Assembly (NCBI GenBank): GCA_039029195.1
Contig: JBCCGR010000003.1
Span: 111,032-175,031, forward strand
Length of the DNA: 64,000 bases
Source: JBCCGR01 sp039029195
GTDB taxonomy: Bacteria; Pseudomonadota; Alphaproteobacteria; Rhizobiales; Rhizobiaceae
Reading direction: 5' to 3'
Both the position numbers and the translations under genes were made by a program. Shown one piece after another: positions 34,955-44,050 of the stretch; within the stretch, counting starts at the first letter, position 1, and every line of letters starts with the position of its first letter. The notes below the pieces were generated by a model that was not told where the DNA came from, made no database searches, and was given only the letters and a program-made list of their open reading frames with translations.

Positions 34955-35467
34955 GGCGGCGCACGCTCGGGCTTGAGGGCAATGGAATTGGTTCGCCTGA
35001 CAGCCGGCAATCTCGGCAGTTGAACCCAATTCCCGTACTGGCGGCAGGCTTAGTGTGCAATACGCGGTGGATTGGGCAGCAGAAGCGCATGTCGAAGCGC
35101 TTTACTGATAGTTTGCTAGGTAAGCTGCGTGGTGCACAAATGTCTACTTTTGATCGCGTCACCTAACTTATGTGAGAACTTCTAGAACTGCATCCGCTCA
35201 TCCATCCAACATCAAGTACGTAGAACTCGCATTTGTGTAGACAGGCACCATCGTCTCCCAATAAGTCACCTCATCGTCGTGTTCCTTCTGATTGTAGGTA
35301 ATATACGGCTCTGGATTATTGTGGTGACGGGATTCCATCTGTAGGTATAAGTGGTCTGTCTATGGGTATAGGCTAAGGGATGCTGTGTCCACATTGCTAA
35401 ACGCGCGTGATACCGTTCTCCGTCGAAGTGGGCATAGTGCCAATGTAGTTCGGAGAAATCGATCAAC
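34955..35467. other. Gene-poor stretch at the left edge of an accessory insert
   Basis: About 510 bases with no convincing gene. From about 35100 the DNA is more A+T-rich than its surroundings. The only frame I consider possible is the small minus-strand one at 35198-35338. No tRNA, direct repeat or integrase was seen. Confidence 0.5.
35198..35338 (-). CDS. Possible 46-residue protein, doubtful
   Basis: Minus-strand frame from ATG 35338 to TGA 35198-35200. The product is acidic and rich in aromatic residues (EPYITYNQKEHDDEVTYWE), which looks more protein-like than most random frames. There is no good ribosome site. It could be a remnant of a longer gene. Low confidence. Confidence 0.2.
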   Translation of the reverse strand: MESRHHNNPEPYITYNQKEHDDEVTYWETMVPVYTNASSTYLMLDG

Positions 35468-35872
35468 ATGAACACCGAAGCTGAAATCAATACCGTGAGA
35501 TCGTTTATGCGTAGCGACCAATACAAGCGTCGCACGTTTAAGACGATCAAGTCTCATTTTAGAGGAGTTCCGGACGACCAGTTGCGGCGACTGTTAATTT
35601 CTGCCGGAGCGGTGGCCAAGACGGGCTCCGATGAGACTGAGTTGTGGGGACTGCTACCGAAAAACGACACAGAGGAACGTTCGGCGGTAAGTGCCGTTCG
35701 CGAGATTTTTCATGGTTTAACGGATTTCCTAAAAACCGTCACCGGCTTTCTGCTTGCAGTTGGGGCTTTGGTAGGTGCTGTTCTGGCGCTCATTCAATAC
35801 TATCCAACCCCCAAAATTGATTGTTCAAACCCAAAAACACAGGAGGAGTGGACGGAATGCGCAAATCAATAA
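35468..35872 (+). CDS. Hypothetical protein, helical N-terminus with one membrane span
   Basis: A 134-residue protein of unknown family. Residues about 5-65 look like a winged-helix-type fold (RTFKTIKSHFRGVPDDQLRRL, then TELWGLLPK), and a membrane span lies at about 88-110, followed by a short tail with two cysteines. Base composition is lower in G+C than neighbouring core genes. It overlaps the next gene by 16 bases, so the two are coupled, and both belong to the accessory insert. No function is assigned. Confidence 0.6.
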   Translation: MNTEAEINTVRSFMRSDQYKRRTFKTIKSHFRGVPDDQLRRLLISAGAVAKTGSDETELWGLLPKNDTEERSAVSAVREIFHGLTDFLKTVTGFLLAVGALVGAVLALIQYYPTPKIDCSNPKTQEEWTECANQ

Positions 35873-36582
35873 GAGTGGGCTTATATTCGGTTGGAATGGT
35901 GTTCGCCACCTCCCCGGTTCTCGCAACAGAATGCCCCGAAGATATCTCAAAAGCCAGCAATCTGCCCAAGGCACTAATCGCTTGCATTCAAGAGTTGCAG
36001 ACGGAGCTTAAAAGGATACAAGATCCCGAAGCAGCAGCCTTGTCGGGGACTGTCAAAAAAAGTTTGCAGACCATGATTACAGATGGCTCATTGAGCCTCA
36101 AGGATGGCGTTGATGGCAAAGCAGGCAGGGATGGACAGGATGGTGCGGTTCTCAAAGTATCGTACGCATCGGGAAATGGACCGAACGACGGTACTGATAA
36201 TGGCCGGATTGTTTCCCGAGCATTACGATTCTTGAAAGATCAGGACACGACGGACATAAGAATTTCATACTCCGATAGTCATCGGGTCGCAGGCACAGGA
36301 AAGGCTTGTCGTTGGACGGTCAAACTGGACGGGACTGATTGCCGAAATCTGAAACTTGTAGCGGATCGGCACGATCAGAACCAATCAAACGTCCATAGTA
36401 CGTCTACGATCGTCGGCTATTGCACGGGACTCAATGCCGGATGGCACACCGTCAGCGTTTGGGTTTCAGAAGTACCCAAACCGGACAATGCATATCAGGG
36501 CTCAGACTGCTACACCGGATGGGATGCCAGCGTGTGGACAATAGAAGCGACAGAATTAACCGCCACGCCCCATCAACCTTGA
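35857..36582 (+). CDS. Secreted collagen-like protein with CTHRC1-like C-terminal domain
   Basis: A 241-residue exported protein. The ATG at 35857 has a very strong AGGAGGAG site eight bases upstream. Residues 1-24 are a signal peptide (ending in VLA-T). A helical segment (about 30-75) is followed by four to five Gly-X-Y triplets (residues 84-98, GVDGKAGRDGQDG). Residues about 132-233 resemble the C-terminal domain of animal CTHRC1: DGTDC, HSTSTIVGYCTGLNAGW, VSVWV and TGWDASVWTIE, with four cysteines (C151, C162, C189, C218). This similarity is from memory of the family, not a search. The likely form is a trimeric stalk-and-head protein at the cell surface or secreted. Composition suggests acquisition. 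Confidence 0.65.
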   Translation: MRKSIRVGLYSVGMVFATSPVLATECPEDISKASNLPKALIACIQELQTELKRIQDPEAAALSGTVKKSLQTMITDGSLSLKDGVDGKAGRDGQDGAVLKVSYASGNGPNDGTDNGRIVSRALRFLKDQDTTDIRISYSDSHRVAGTGKACRWTVKLDGTDCRNLKLVADRHDQNQSNVHSTSTIVGYCTGLNAGWHTVSVWVSEVPKPDNAYQGSDCYTGWDASVWTIEATELTATPHQP

Positions 36583-37010
36583 TCTGCTGCCTTTATGCAA
36601 TTGGGGCATAACACACTGGATTTAGAAAAAAGCCGGACCTCACGGCTCGGCTCCTCGCTCTACATTTAGCCGAGTGTCAATGGTTGTTTCGCTCGTCAAC
36701 ACTGGCTTGGAGCCAATCCAGCGCTTTACTCTCCAGTCATCCGGCCTGTTTGTTGCTGAGCGCTACTCGTATGGGGAACTGCTGGTAGCTTCTAGGTGCG
36801 CAATTTGCACAGAGCCGTCCTTGGTGAGTTGAACTACAACGGCTGCAAGGTCCGCATTGACGACCTCGAGGCAAGTGTAGTCCACGGGAGGTCGACCAAG
36901 GCTCTCTCGATGCACCTCTTGTCTGGTTCTCTTTGGTTCCCGAAACACCGACAGTCAGATAAAGGCCAAAACGGGCCTCTTAACTGATGCGCCCGGTCAG
37001 CGGCGATCCA
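36583..37010. other. Non-coding stretch at the right edge of the accessory insert
   Basis: About 430 bases with no gene I can support. A GTG-started minus-strand frame of 61 codons (36763-36948) has no ribosome site. A weak hairpin lies at 36963-36978. No direct repeats or mobile-element ends are evident. Confidence 0.5.
36963..36978 (-). terminator. Weak terminator after the aldo/keto reductase gene
   Basis: AGGCC (36963-36967) pairs with GGCCT (36974-36978) around a six-base loop. On the minus strand the stem is followed by TTATCT rather than a full T-run. It lies about 33 bases after the reductase stop. Confidence 0.3.
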
Positions 37011-38054
37011 TCAGAATGGCATGGGATGGTCGCGAAATGCGTTCTCCAAATCACCCAGCACATCACTGTCCAACTCAGTGTCACGACCAGCCATTAGATG
37101 CTCCAGTTGAGGCACCGTGGTTGCTCCGAAGATCGGAATGCAGGGAAATGGCCTGTGCAGGCAAAATGCCATCGCCAGATGAACAGGATCAATCCCGTGT
37201 TTGGAGGAGATATCCAAAAAACCACGAACGGCTGAATCCAGTCGTGCCGACTGACGTGGCGAACCGCCTGCAATCTCGTGGCGAGAACCGGTTGGCAAAG
37301 CACCATCGAGATATTTTCCGGTTATAAATCCAGTTACCAGGGGCGAGAACGCCAGCAGGGTGACATCCTCATTGTGACCAAGCTCAGCCATGTCGGCATC
37401 GTAGGGCATGCGGCACAGCACAGAATACTCATTCTGGATCGAAGCAATTCGTGGGCCGCCGGTCACTTCGGCAGCGGAAAGCCATTGGGCCGTGCCCCAG
37501 GCACTTTCATTTGAAAGGCCAAAGGATCGGATCTTGCCCTCATCGACCAGATCCTTCAGCGCACCCATGACGTCATGCATATGCTGCACCGTTGTGGCGC
37601 GGTCCTGCTTTGACGGATCAAAACTCCAAATCTGCCGAAAGTGGTAAGAGCCACGATTGGGCCAATGCAGCTGATACAAATCGATCACATCGGTTTGCAG
37701 TCGCTTCAGTGAGCCTTCGCAGGCAGCGCGAATGGATGGTCCATCGACCGGCTGGCCTTCCCGTACAAATGCGCCGTTCAGACCCGCGCATTTGGTCGCG
37801 ATGACATACTCATTGCGGCGTCCCGATTTGGCGATCCACCGCCCGATGATTTCTTCCGTGCCGCCTACGGTTTCCTTTCGCACGGGATTGACTGGATACA
37901 TCTCCGCGGTGTCGAGAAAGTTGATCCCGAAATCGAGGCTCATATCCAGTTGTCGAAAGCCTTCTGACTCCGGCGTGTTGGTGCCAAATGTCATGGTGCC
38001 CAGGCAGTATTCACTCACCGAAATGCCGGTGCGCCCCAGCGTTGTCTGTTTCAT
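37011..38054 (-). CDS. Aldo/keto reductase
   Basis: A 347-residue NADPH-dependent oxidoreductase of the Tas/YajO-like group. The catalytic tetrad is visible: Asp and Tyr in FLDTAEMY, Lys in YVIATKC and His in LYQLHWPN. The C-terminal cofactor segment IPIFGATTVPQLEHLM is present. The substrate is unknown. The gene stands alone: the accessory insert lies downstream, and coaBC ends about 100 bases upstream on the same strand. Confidence 0.9.
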   Translation of the reverse strand: MKQTTLGRTGISVSEYCLGTMTFGTNTPESEGFRQLDMSLDFGINFLDTAEMYPVNPVRKETVGGTEEIIGRWIAKSGRRNEYVIATKCAGLNGAFVREGQPVDGPSIRAACEGSLKRLQTDVIDLYQLHWPNRGSYHFRQIWSFDPSKQDRATTVQHMHDVMGALKDLVDEGKIRSFGLSNESAWGTAQWLSAAEVTGGPRIASIQNEYSVLCRMPYDADMAELGHNEDVTLLAFSPLVTGFITGKYLDGALPTGSRHEIAGGSPRQSARLDSAVRGFLDISSKHGIDPVHLAMAFCLHRPFPCIPIFGATTVPQLEHLMAGRDTELDSDVLGDLENAFRDHPMPF

Positions 38055-38152
38055 TGATGCTCTCTCGATCGAACCAATTGTCTGGCTCGTATTTGGTGGA
38101 ATCGATGGTTTTTCACAAGGCTGTCGCGGCCTAGATTTCTTGCCGAAACTTT

Positions 38153-39556
38153 TTACGCAAAGTGATCGGCGATGCGCTGGGCCAGTTTGCGGGCCACATC
38201 GTCCTTGCTCATGGTCGGCCAGGTTTCCACATCGTCAGACGTGATCAGATGGACCGTGTTTTCATCACCACCCATCACGCCGGAGCCATCAGCGGATACA
38301 GAGACATCGTTGGCGACAATCCAGTCCGCCCCCTTGCGAGCAAGCTTGGCCTTGCCATAGTCCTTCACCTTGTCGGTTTCGGCGGCAAAGCCGATCACCA
38401 GCTCCGGCCGATCAGATTCAAGTGTGCCAACCGAGCGTAGGATGTCCGGATTCTCGGTGAGTTCCAGAACCGGCAAGGTGCCTGATCCATCCTTTTTCAT
38501 CTTCTGATCTGCCGCGCTGGCCGTGCGCCAGTCAGCCACCGCCGCCACGAACACGCCGATGTCGGCGGGAAGGGCGGTGTGAACCGCTTCCTTCATCTGG
38601 CGGGCCGTTTCCACGGGCACGAGTTTCACATTCTGTGGCGCCGCGATGTTGACGGGTCCGCTGACCAGCGTGACATCGGCACCAAGCTCGGCAAGGGCCG
38701 CGGCAATTGCGTGACCCTGTTTCCCGGATGAACGGTTGGCGATATAGCGCACGGGGTCAATCGGTTCGTGGGTGGGGCCAGACGTGAGAACCACATGCTT
38801 GCCAGCGAGCGGTTTGGGTCGGTCGTCAAGCAATGCCTGCACCGCATCGGCAATGGCCAGGGGCTCACTCATGCGTCCAAGCCCGGCCTCACCGCTTTCC
38901 GCCATTTCACCACGCTCGGGACCAATGAAGTGATGGCCATCCGCAATCAGCAGCTCATGATTGCGTCGGGTTGCCGGATTGGACCACATGGCCGGGTTCA
39001 TGGCAGGCGCGAACAGGACCGGACCGCGCGAGGCGGCAAGCACCGTGCTTGCCAGATCGTCCGCAAGCCCATTGGCAACCTTCGCCATCAGATCAGCAGT
39101 GGCCGGAGCGACCACGATCGCATCGCAGCCTCGCGCCAGGCGGATATGCCCCACATCCTGCTCGTCTTCCCGGTCAAAGAGATCAGTGAAAACACCGTTG
39201 GCAGCCAGCGCACCGGCAGCAAGCGGCGTGACGAATTCCTGCGCCGCCTTGGTCATGATCACCTGCACCGTCGCGCCGCGCTCGCGTAACCGCCGGATGA
39301 GATCGAGCGATTTATATGCTGCAATGCCCCCTGCGATGATCAGCAATATGGTCTTTGAAGAAAGTGCCAGATCACCCGAGGTGCTCGACTGTGGGTCTCG
39401 TGACGGTACGGAATCTGAGGTTACCCCGGAGCCGCCGGCCTGGTCACTCAGCAGCCTACGGACCTCTTCTTCCATGGAGTGGCCATTCCGCGCCGCTCTT
39501 AAACGCAACGCCTCCTTGGCTTTCTCATCAAGGTTTCGGATCGTAATGCTGGCCAT
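38153..39556 (-). CDS. coaBC: CoaBC with N-terminal ribbon-helix-helix domain
   Basis: A 467-residue bifunctional enzyme of coenzyme A synthesis. Residues 68-245 are the flavin decarboxylase (CoaC): catalytic His137 in VGHIRLAR and the PAMNPAMW motif at 185-191. Residues 250-467 are the ligase (CoaB): LTSGPTHEPIDPVRYIAN and the AAVADWR segment. Unusually, residues 1-38 (MASITIRNLDEKAKEAL, RNGHSMEEEVRRLL) form a FitA/Arc-like ribbon-helix-helix DNA-binding domain, joined by a Ser/Gly-rich linker of about 30 residues. ATG 39556 has a GAGG site. Standard CoaBC is about 400 residues, so the extra length is this domain. Confidence 0.9.
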   Translation of the reverse strand: MASITIRNLDEKAKEALRLRAARNGHSMEEEVRRLLSDQAGGSGVTSDSVPSRDPQSSTSGDLALSSKTILLIIAGGIAAYKSLDLIRRLRERGATVQVIMTKAAQEFVTPLAAGALAANGVFTDLFDREDEQDVGHIRLARGCDAIVVAPATADLMAKVANGLADDLASTVLAASRGPVLFAPAMNPAMWSNPATRRNHELLIADGHHFIGPERGEMAESGEAGLGRMSEPLAIADAVQALLDDRPKPLAGKHVVLTSGPTHEPIDPVRYIANRSSGKQGHAIAAALAELGADVTLVSGPVNIAAPQNVKLVPVETARQMKEAVHTALPADIGVFVAAVADWRTASAADQKMKKDGSGTLPVLELTENPDILRSVGTLESDRPELVIGFAAETDKVKDYGKAKLARKGADWIVANDVSVSADGSGVMGGDENTVHLITSDDVETWPTMSKDDVARKLAQRIADHFA

Positions 39557-39590
39557 TCGACATCGCCTCATCTGATTTCATTGAAATCGA

Positions 39591-41156
39591 TCAGATGTCA
39601 AAATATGCCAATGCTGCAATCAACGCAATCACGATAAGCGCCCAGCGACCAAAGCGGGACTCCCGTGCCTCGGCTTTCCCGATCTGTCTCACGGTTTCAG
39701 GGTTGAGCCGCATTCCGTGTTCGCTCATGCGATCAAGCTCATCGGAAAAGCGCTCGGTGCGGGCAGCAAATTCCGGTGCCTGATTGATCAGCCGTCCGAT
39801 TGCCAGACCGGCGTCCTTCAGATCGTCCAGGCGACCCATCGGCCCCAGATTGCACGCCACCCAGCGACCAACCACCGGCTCTGATGCTTTCCACATGTTA
39901 AATTTGGGATCGAGCGTTCGCGCCACACCTTCAACTACCACCATGGTCTTTTGCAGGAGCAGAAGCTGAGGCTGGGTCTGCATGTCGAAGAGTTCGGTGA
40001 CCTCAAACAGCAGCGTCAGCAGCTTGGCCATGGAAACCGTTTCGGCGGACTGCCCGTGAATAGGTTCCCCAATCGCGCGAATGGCCTGGGCAAAGCTTGC
40101 CACATCGTGATGGCGCGGCACATATCCGGCCTCGAAATGCACCTCAGACACACGCAAATAATCCCGGGTGATGAAGCCGTAGAGAATTTCGGCCAAAAAC
40201 CGGCGTTCTTTTTTTCCAAGTCGTCCCGCGATGCCCAGATCCACGGCGACAATTGTGCCGTCGGCCCGGACAAACAGATTGCCCGGATGCATGTCGGCAT
40301 GAAAAAACCCGTCACGCAGCGTGTGGTTCAAAAACGACTGAATGAGCACCACGCCAAGATCGTCAAGGTCGATGCCAGCTGCACGAAGGCCTTCGATGTT
40401 CGACATCTTGATGCCTTCAACCCAATCCATGGTGAGGCAGTCCCGGCCCGTGCGCTCCCAGTCAACGCCAGGTGCCTCAAACCGTTCATCATGCTCCGTG
40501 TTTTCCTTCAGCTCGGAAAGACCCGCCGCTTCGAGCCGCAAATCCATTTCCAGCCGGGCGGATTGGGCAAGCATGTCCACCACGGAAACCGGTTTGAGCC
40601 GGTCCATGATCGGAACGGTTTTTTCCAGAAGCCGTGCGGCAGAATAAAACGTCTCCAGATCGTTGTTGAACCGACGGCGCACACCGGGGCGGATCACCTT
40701 GACCGCGACCTCTTTGCCATCGCTCGCCCGAACCGCCTTGTGCACTTGGGCAATTGAGGCCGCGGCAACCGGTTGGGAGAAAGCCGAGAACAATTCATCA
40801 ACCGGAATGCCAATGGAGCCTTCAACCGCGGCGCGCGCCTCATCCTGAGAGAATGGCTCCATCTGATCCTGCAGCAGTTGCAGATCACCTGCGATCTCTG
40901 CACCAACCACATCCGGACGGGTGGCGAGAAACTGACCCAGTTTCACCCAGGAAGGACCAAGTCGGTTGAGTGCGCGGGACAGCTGTTCCGATCGCGCCGA
41001 GCCCGCTGTGCGCCGACGCGCTATTAAGCCTGCGATTGTGTGGGCGAATTTCACCGGCGGCGGCATGCCTTCTTCCGGCAATGCAGAAATCACACCTTCC
41101 CGTGCCAGCACGAAACCGGCGCGCATCAGTGAAAAGAGGGCAAAGAAACGGCGCAT
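39591..41156 (-). CDS. ubiB: Ubiquinone biosynthesis kinase-like protein UbiB
   Basis: A 521-residue ABC1/ADCK-family atypical kinase-like protein needed for ubiquinone synthesis. The KxGQ motif (WVKLGQFLATRPDVVG), the alanine-rich nucleotide loop (VAAASIAQVH), and the kinase-like HADMHPGN and VDLGIAGRL segments are present. A C-terminal transmembrane helix (about 500-518) anchors it. It follows ubiE by six bases and precedes coaBC by 34. Confidence 0.93.
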   Translation of the reverse strand: MRRFFALFSLMRAGFVLAREGVISALPEEGMPPPVKFAHTIAGLIARRRTAGSARSEQLSRALNRLGPSWVKLGQFLATRPDVVGAEIAGDLQLLQDQMEPFSQDEARAAVEGSIGIPVDELFSAFSQPVAAASIAQVHKAVRASDGKEVAVKVIRPGVRRRFNNDLETFYSAARLLEKTVPIMDRLKPVSVVDMLAQSARLEMDLRLEAAGLSELKENTEHDERFEAPGVDWERTGRDCLTMDWVEGIKMSNIEGLRAAGIDLDDLGVVLIQSFLNHTLRDGFFHADMHPGNLFVRADGTIVAVDLGIAGRLGKKERRFLAEILYGFITRDYLRVSEVHFEAGYVPRHHDVASFAQAIRAIGEPIHGQSAETVSMAKLLTLLFEVTELFDMQTQPQLLLLQKTMVVVEGVARTLDPKFNMWKASEPVVGRWVACNLGPMGRLDDLKDAGLAIGRLINQAPEFAARTERFSDELDRMSEHGMRLNPETVRQIGKAEARESRFGRWALIVIALIAALAYFDI

Positions 41157-41162
41157 TGGAAG

Positions 41163-41945
41163 TCAGATTTTCCAGCCGGAATGAAGGGCTGCAATGCCGC
41201 CGGAAAAATTGCGCCAGTTCACGCGCGAAAAACCGGCTTCCCTGATCATGCTTGCAAAACGGTTCTGGTCCGGAAACTTTCGGATCGATTCCACCAGATA
41301 CTGATAGGCATCCCTGTCTCCCGTCACCTGCGCACCGATGGCGGGAATGGCTCGGAACGACCACTCGTCATAAAATCTGTCGAGAAACGGCATATCCACC
41401 TGGGAGAACTCAAGGCATATGAAATGCCCTCCTGGCTTCAAAACCCGCATGGCCTCTTTCAATGCCAGATCAATGCGCGGCACATTTCGAATTCCAAAGG
41501 CGATTGTGTAGGCATCGAAGCTTTTGTCTTCAAATGGAAGGGCTTGCGCATCTGCTTCGACAAAGCTGGTGTTTTCCAGGAAGCCTCTTTTTTCTGCCCG
41601 CTTGCGCCCCTCATCCAGCATTGAGCCATTGATGTCGGAAACGGTGACATGAGCCGTGCGATTGGACGCCTCAACAATCCGAAATGCAATGTCTCCCGTG
41701 CCGCCAGCCACATCAAGACTGCGCCAGTCTCCATTACCATGGCGCGGTGGCGAAACACTCGCCACCATGGCGTCCTTCCACAGCCGATGCACACCAGCCG
41801 ACATGAGGTCGTTCATCAGATCGTAGCGCGATGCGACCTGATGAAACACGCGGTCTACACGTTCCTGCTTCTCGTCAGTGTCGACGGGTTGAAACCCGAA
41901 TGATTGCGATAAATCTTCGGCTGATTTTGCCCGATCCAGTGTCAT
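41163..41945 (-). CDS. ubiE: Demethylmenaquinone/2-polyprenyl-1,4-benzoquinol methyltransferase
   Basis: A 260-residue SAM-dependent C-methyltransferase of ubiquinone synthesis. The N-terminal VFHQVASRYDLMNDLMSAGVHRLWK segment (here abbreviated to its family pattern FxxVAxxYDxMN), the SAM motif DVAGGTGDIA and the RNVPRIDLALKEAMRVLKPGG region are diagnostic. It is divergent from mutM across about 125 bases and heads the ubiE-ubiB-coaBC transcript. Confidence 0.94.
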   Translation of the reverse strand: MTLDRAKSAEDLSQSFGFQPVDTDEKQERVDRVFHQVASRYDLMNDLMSAGVHRLWKDAMVASVSPPRHGNGDWRSLDVAGGTGDIAFRIVEASNRTAHVTVSDINGSMLDEGRKRAEKRGFLENTSFVEADAQALPFEDKSFDAYTIAFGIRNVPRIDLALKEAMRVLKPGGHFICLEFSQVDMPFLDRFYDEWSFRAIPAIGAQVTGDRDAYQYLVESIRKFPDQNRFASMIREAGFSRVNWRNFSGGIAALHSGWKI

Positions 41946-42071
41946 GTCTGATTTGCCATCTGTGTCGGTTGATTGGTGCGATCAGAACCTATCCGATTGC
42001 GCCATCGGATGCTATTGGCGAGCCGCAGGTGCGGCGACGTGGCCGTTAACCCTGTTTTGTTGGAGGACTAC

Positions 42072-42980
42072 GTGCCGGAACTGCCGGAAGTGGAAACTGT
42101 TCGCCGGGGATTGGAACCGGCTATGCAGGACGCAACAATCGTGCGCTTGGAACAGCGTCGGTCTGATCTGCGCTTCCCGTTTCCGGAACAGTTTGCGGAA
42201 CTGCTTCAGGGCGCCCGCATCACCGGGCTGGGCCGCCGTGCCAAATATCTCATCATGAGTGTGGAATCGGACAGCACGTTGCCAGAGCCGCAAGTGGTGA
42301 TCATGCATCTTGGCATGTCCGGCTCGTTTCGCGTGGAGCAGGATGATGCCGCCAACGCGCCGGGCGTATTTCACCATTCACGCGACCGGCAGGAGAAGCA
42401 TGATCACGTGGTGTTCCATCTGGAAAAGGAAGGGACAACCATCAGAGTGATCTACAATGATCCCCGTCGCTTCGGCTTCATGCTCATGACACCGGCAACG
42501 ACATTGCATGATCACAAGCTGATCCGTTCAATCGGCGTTGAGCCGCTTGGCAATGAACTCAATGCGCAGTTGGTGGCCACGCGCTTTGAGAACAAACGCA
42601 CGCCTCTCAAGGCCGCGCTGCTTGACCAGCGCATCATCGCCGGGCTTGGCAATATATATGTGTGCGAGGCGCTGTGGCGTACCGGCCTTTCCCCGAGGCG
42701 GCTTGCCGGAACCCTTGTGAAGGCCAATGGCAAGCCATCGCCACGTCTTGAAACGTTAGTAGACGCCGTTCGTCAGGTGCTAACCGAGGCGATCGAAGCG
42801 GGTGGTTCCAGCCTACGCGATCACGCCCAGACCGACGGGACGCTCGGTTATTTTCAGCACCGATTTGCCGCCTACGACCGGGAAGGTGACGATTGCGCCA
42901 AGCCAGACTGCGATGGCACAATCAGCCGCATCACCCAATCCGGTCGGTCCACGTTTTTCTGCCCGAAATGCCAAAGATAG
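42072..42980 (+). CDS. mutM: Formamidopyrimidine-DNA glycosylase
   Basis: A 302-residue bifunctional base-excision enzyme removing 8-oxoguanine and formamidopyrimidines. The product begins (M)PELPEVETVRRGL, with the catalytic N-terminal proline exposed after Met removal; the start is GTG 42072 behind GGAGGA. The AGLGNIYVCEALWR helix and the C-terminal zinc finger (CAKPDC ... FFCPKCQR) are complete. Confidence 0.95.
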   Translation: MPELPEVETVRRGLEPAMQDATIVRLEQRRSDLRFPFPEQFAELLQGARITGLGRRAKYLIMSVESDSTLPEPQVVIMHLGMSGSFRVEQDDAANAPGVFHHSRDRQEKHDHVVFHLEKEGTTIRVIYNDPRRFGFMLMTPATTLHDHKLIRSIGVEPLGNELNAQLVATRFENKRTPLKAALLDQRIIAGLGNIYVCEALWRTGLSPRRLAGTLVKANGKPSPRLETLVDAVRQVLTEAIEAGGSSLRDHAQTDGTLGYFQHRFAAYDREGDDCAKPDCDGTISRITQSGRSTFFCPKCQR

Positions 42981-43071
42981 ACTTGGGCGCTGATCATCGC
43001 TTGACCCTCGCGTTGAGCGGACGCACTTTCAATCCCGAACAACGAGACACGCGAATCTGGAGCCCATTGCC

Positions 43072-43845
43072 GTGACGTATGAAAACATTCTGGTTGAAAC
43101 CAAAGGCAAGGTTGGCCTCATCACCCTCAACCGCCCAAAGGCGCTGAATGCGCTCAACACGGCGACCATGGAAGAGGTAGTTCGGGCCGTGGAGGCTTTC
43201 GATGCCGATCCGAAGATCGGTTGTCTTGCGCTAACAGGATCACAAAAGGCGTTTGCAGCCGGCGCGGACATCAAGGAAATGCAGCCGCTAGATTATGTGC
43301 AGGCCTATGACCTCGATTTTTTTGCCGGATGGCAACGTCTGACCAACTGCCGCAAGCCATTGATTGCTGGCGTTGCAGGATATGCGCTTGGCGGAGGGTG
43401 TGAACTCGCCATGATGTGCGACTTTATTGTTGCCGCCGAAAACGCCAAGTTCGGACAACCGGAAATCACGCTCGGCGTTATGCCAGGCATGGGCGGTTCC
43501 CAGCGGCTTACCCGATTTGTGGGCAAGTCAAAATCCATGGATATGTGCCTGACGGGCCGTATGATGGATGCAGAAGAGGCGGAACGCTGTGGGCTGGTGT
43601 CCCGGGTCGTGCCAACGGACCAGCTTATCGAGGAGCTGCTGACCATTGCCGGGAAGATCGCTGACTTTTCACTGCCGTCCCTGAAGATGACCAAAGAGGC
43701 GGTCAATCGCGCCTACGAAACCACCATGGATGAAGGGCTTCGGTTTGAGCGCCGGGTGTTTCATTCCCTGTTCGCCACCGAGGATCAGGACGAAGGAATG
43801 AGCGCTTTCATCGAGAAACGCTCACCCCAGTTCAAAAACCGCTGA
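43072..43845 (+). CDS. Enoyl-CoA hydratase
   Basis: A 257-residue crotonase-family enzyme. The oxyanion-hole segments (AFAAGADIKEM and GYALGGGCELAMMCD) and the two catalytic glutamates (FGQPEITLG region and CELAM region) match short-chain enoyl-CoA hydratases that add water to crotonyl-CoA. The start is GTG 43072 (MTYENILVETKG). It lies 91 bases after mutM and before rpsT, as in other rhizobia. Confidence 0.92.
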   Translation: MTYENILVETKGKVGLITLNRPKALNALNTATMEEVVRAVEAFDADPKIGCLALTGSQKAFAAGADIKEMQPLDYVQAYDLDFFAGWQRLTNCRKPLIAGVAGYALGGGCELAMMCDFIVAAENAKFGQPEITLGVMPGMGGSQRLTRFVGKSKSMDMCLTGRMMDAEEAERCGLVSRVVPTDQLIEELLTIAGKIADFSLPSLKMTKEAVNRAYETTMDEGLRFERRVFHSLFATEDQDEGMSAFIEKRSPQFKNR

Positions 43846-44050
43846 TCGGCTCCCGTTTCGGGCAGAACCGAACAAATATTCTGTCCGCCAAAACGATTGA
43901 CCAATCGCGGCCATTGCACTATAGCGTCGCGCTGAATGGGCGGTCTCTTGAGGCCGCCAAGTTGTTTTCGCCTGCAGGCTGGCCAATTTCTTCGCCGCCA
44001 CGGTGCGAAACTTCCCTGAATTTGGATCGATTTGGCAAGAAAGGCTGACA

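Noticed and set aside
35266..35550. 94-codon minus-strand frame in the accessory insert
   Set aside because: It runs across the start of the better supported plus-strand gene at 35468 and has no ribosome site or protein-like pattern.
36763..36948. 61-codon minus-strand frame in the gap before the aldo/keto reductase
   Set aside because: GTG start, no ribosome site, no recognisable domain and an opposing frame of similar length; not enough support to call a gene.
39951..40757. 268-codon plus-strand open frame opposite ubiB
   Set aside because: It lies wholly antisense to a well-supported ubiB; its composition is what the reverse of a high-G+C gene gives.
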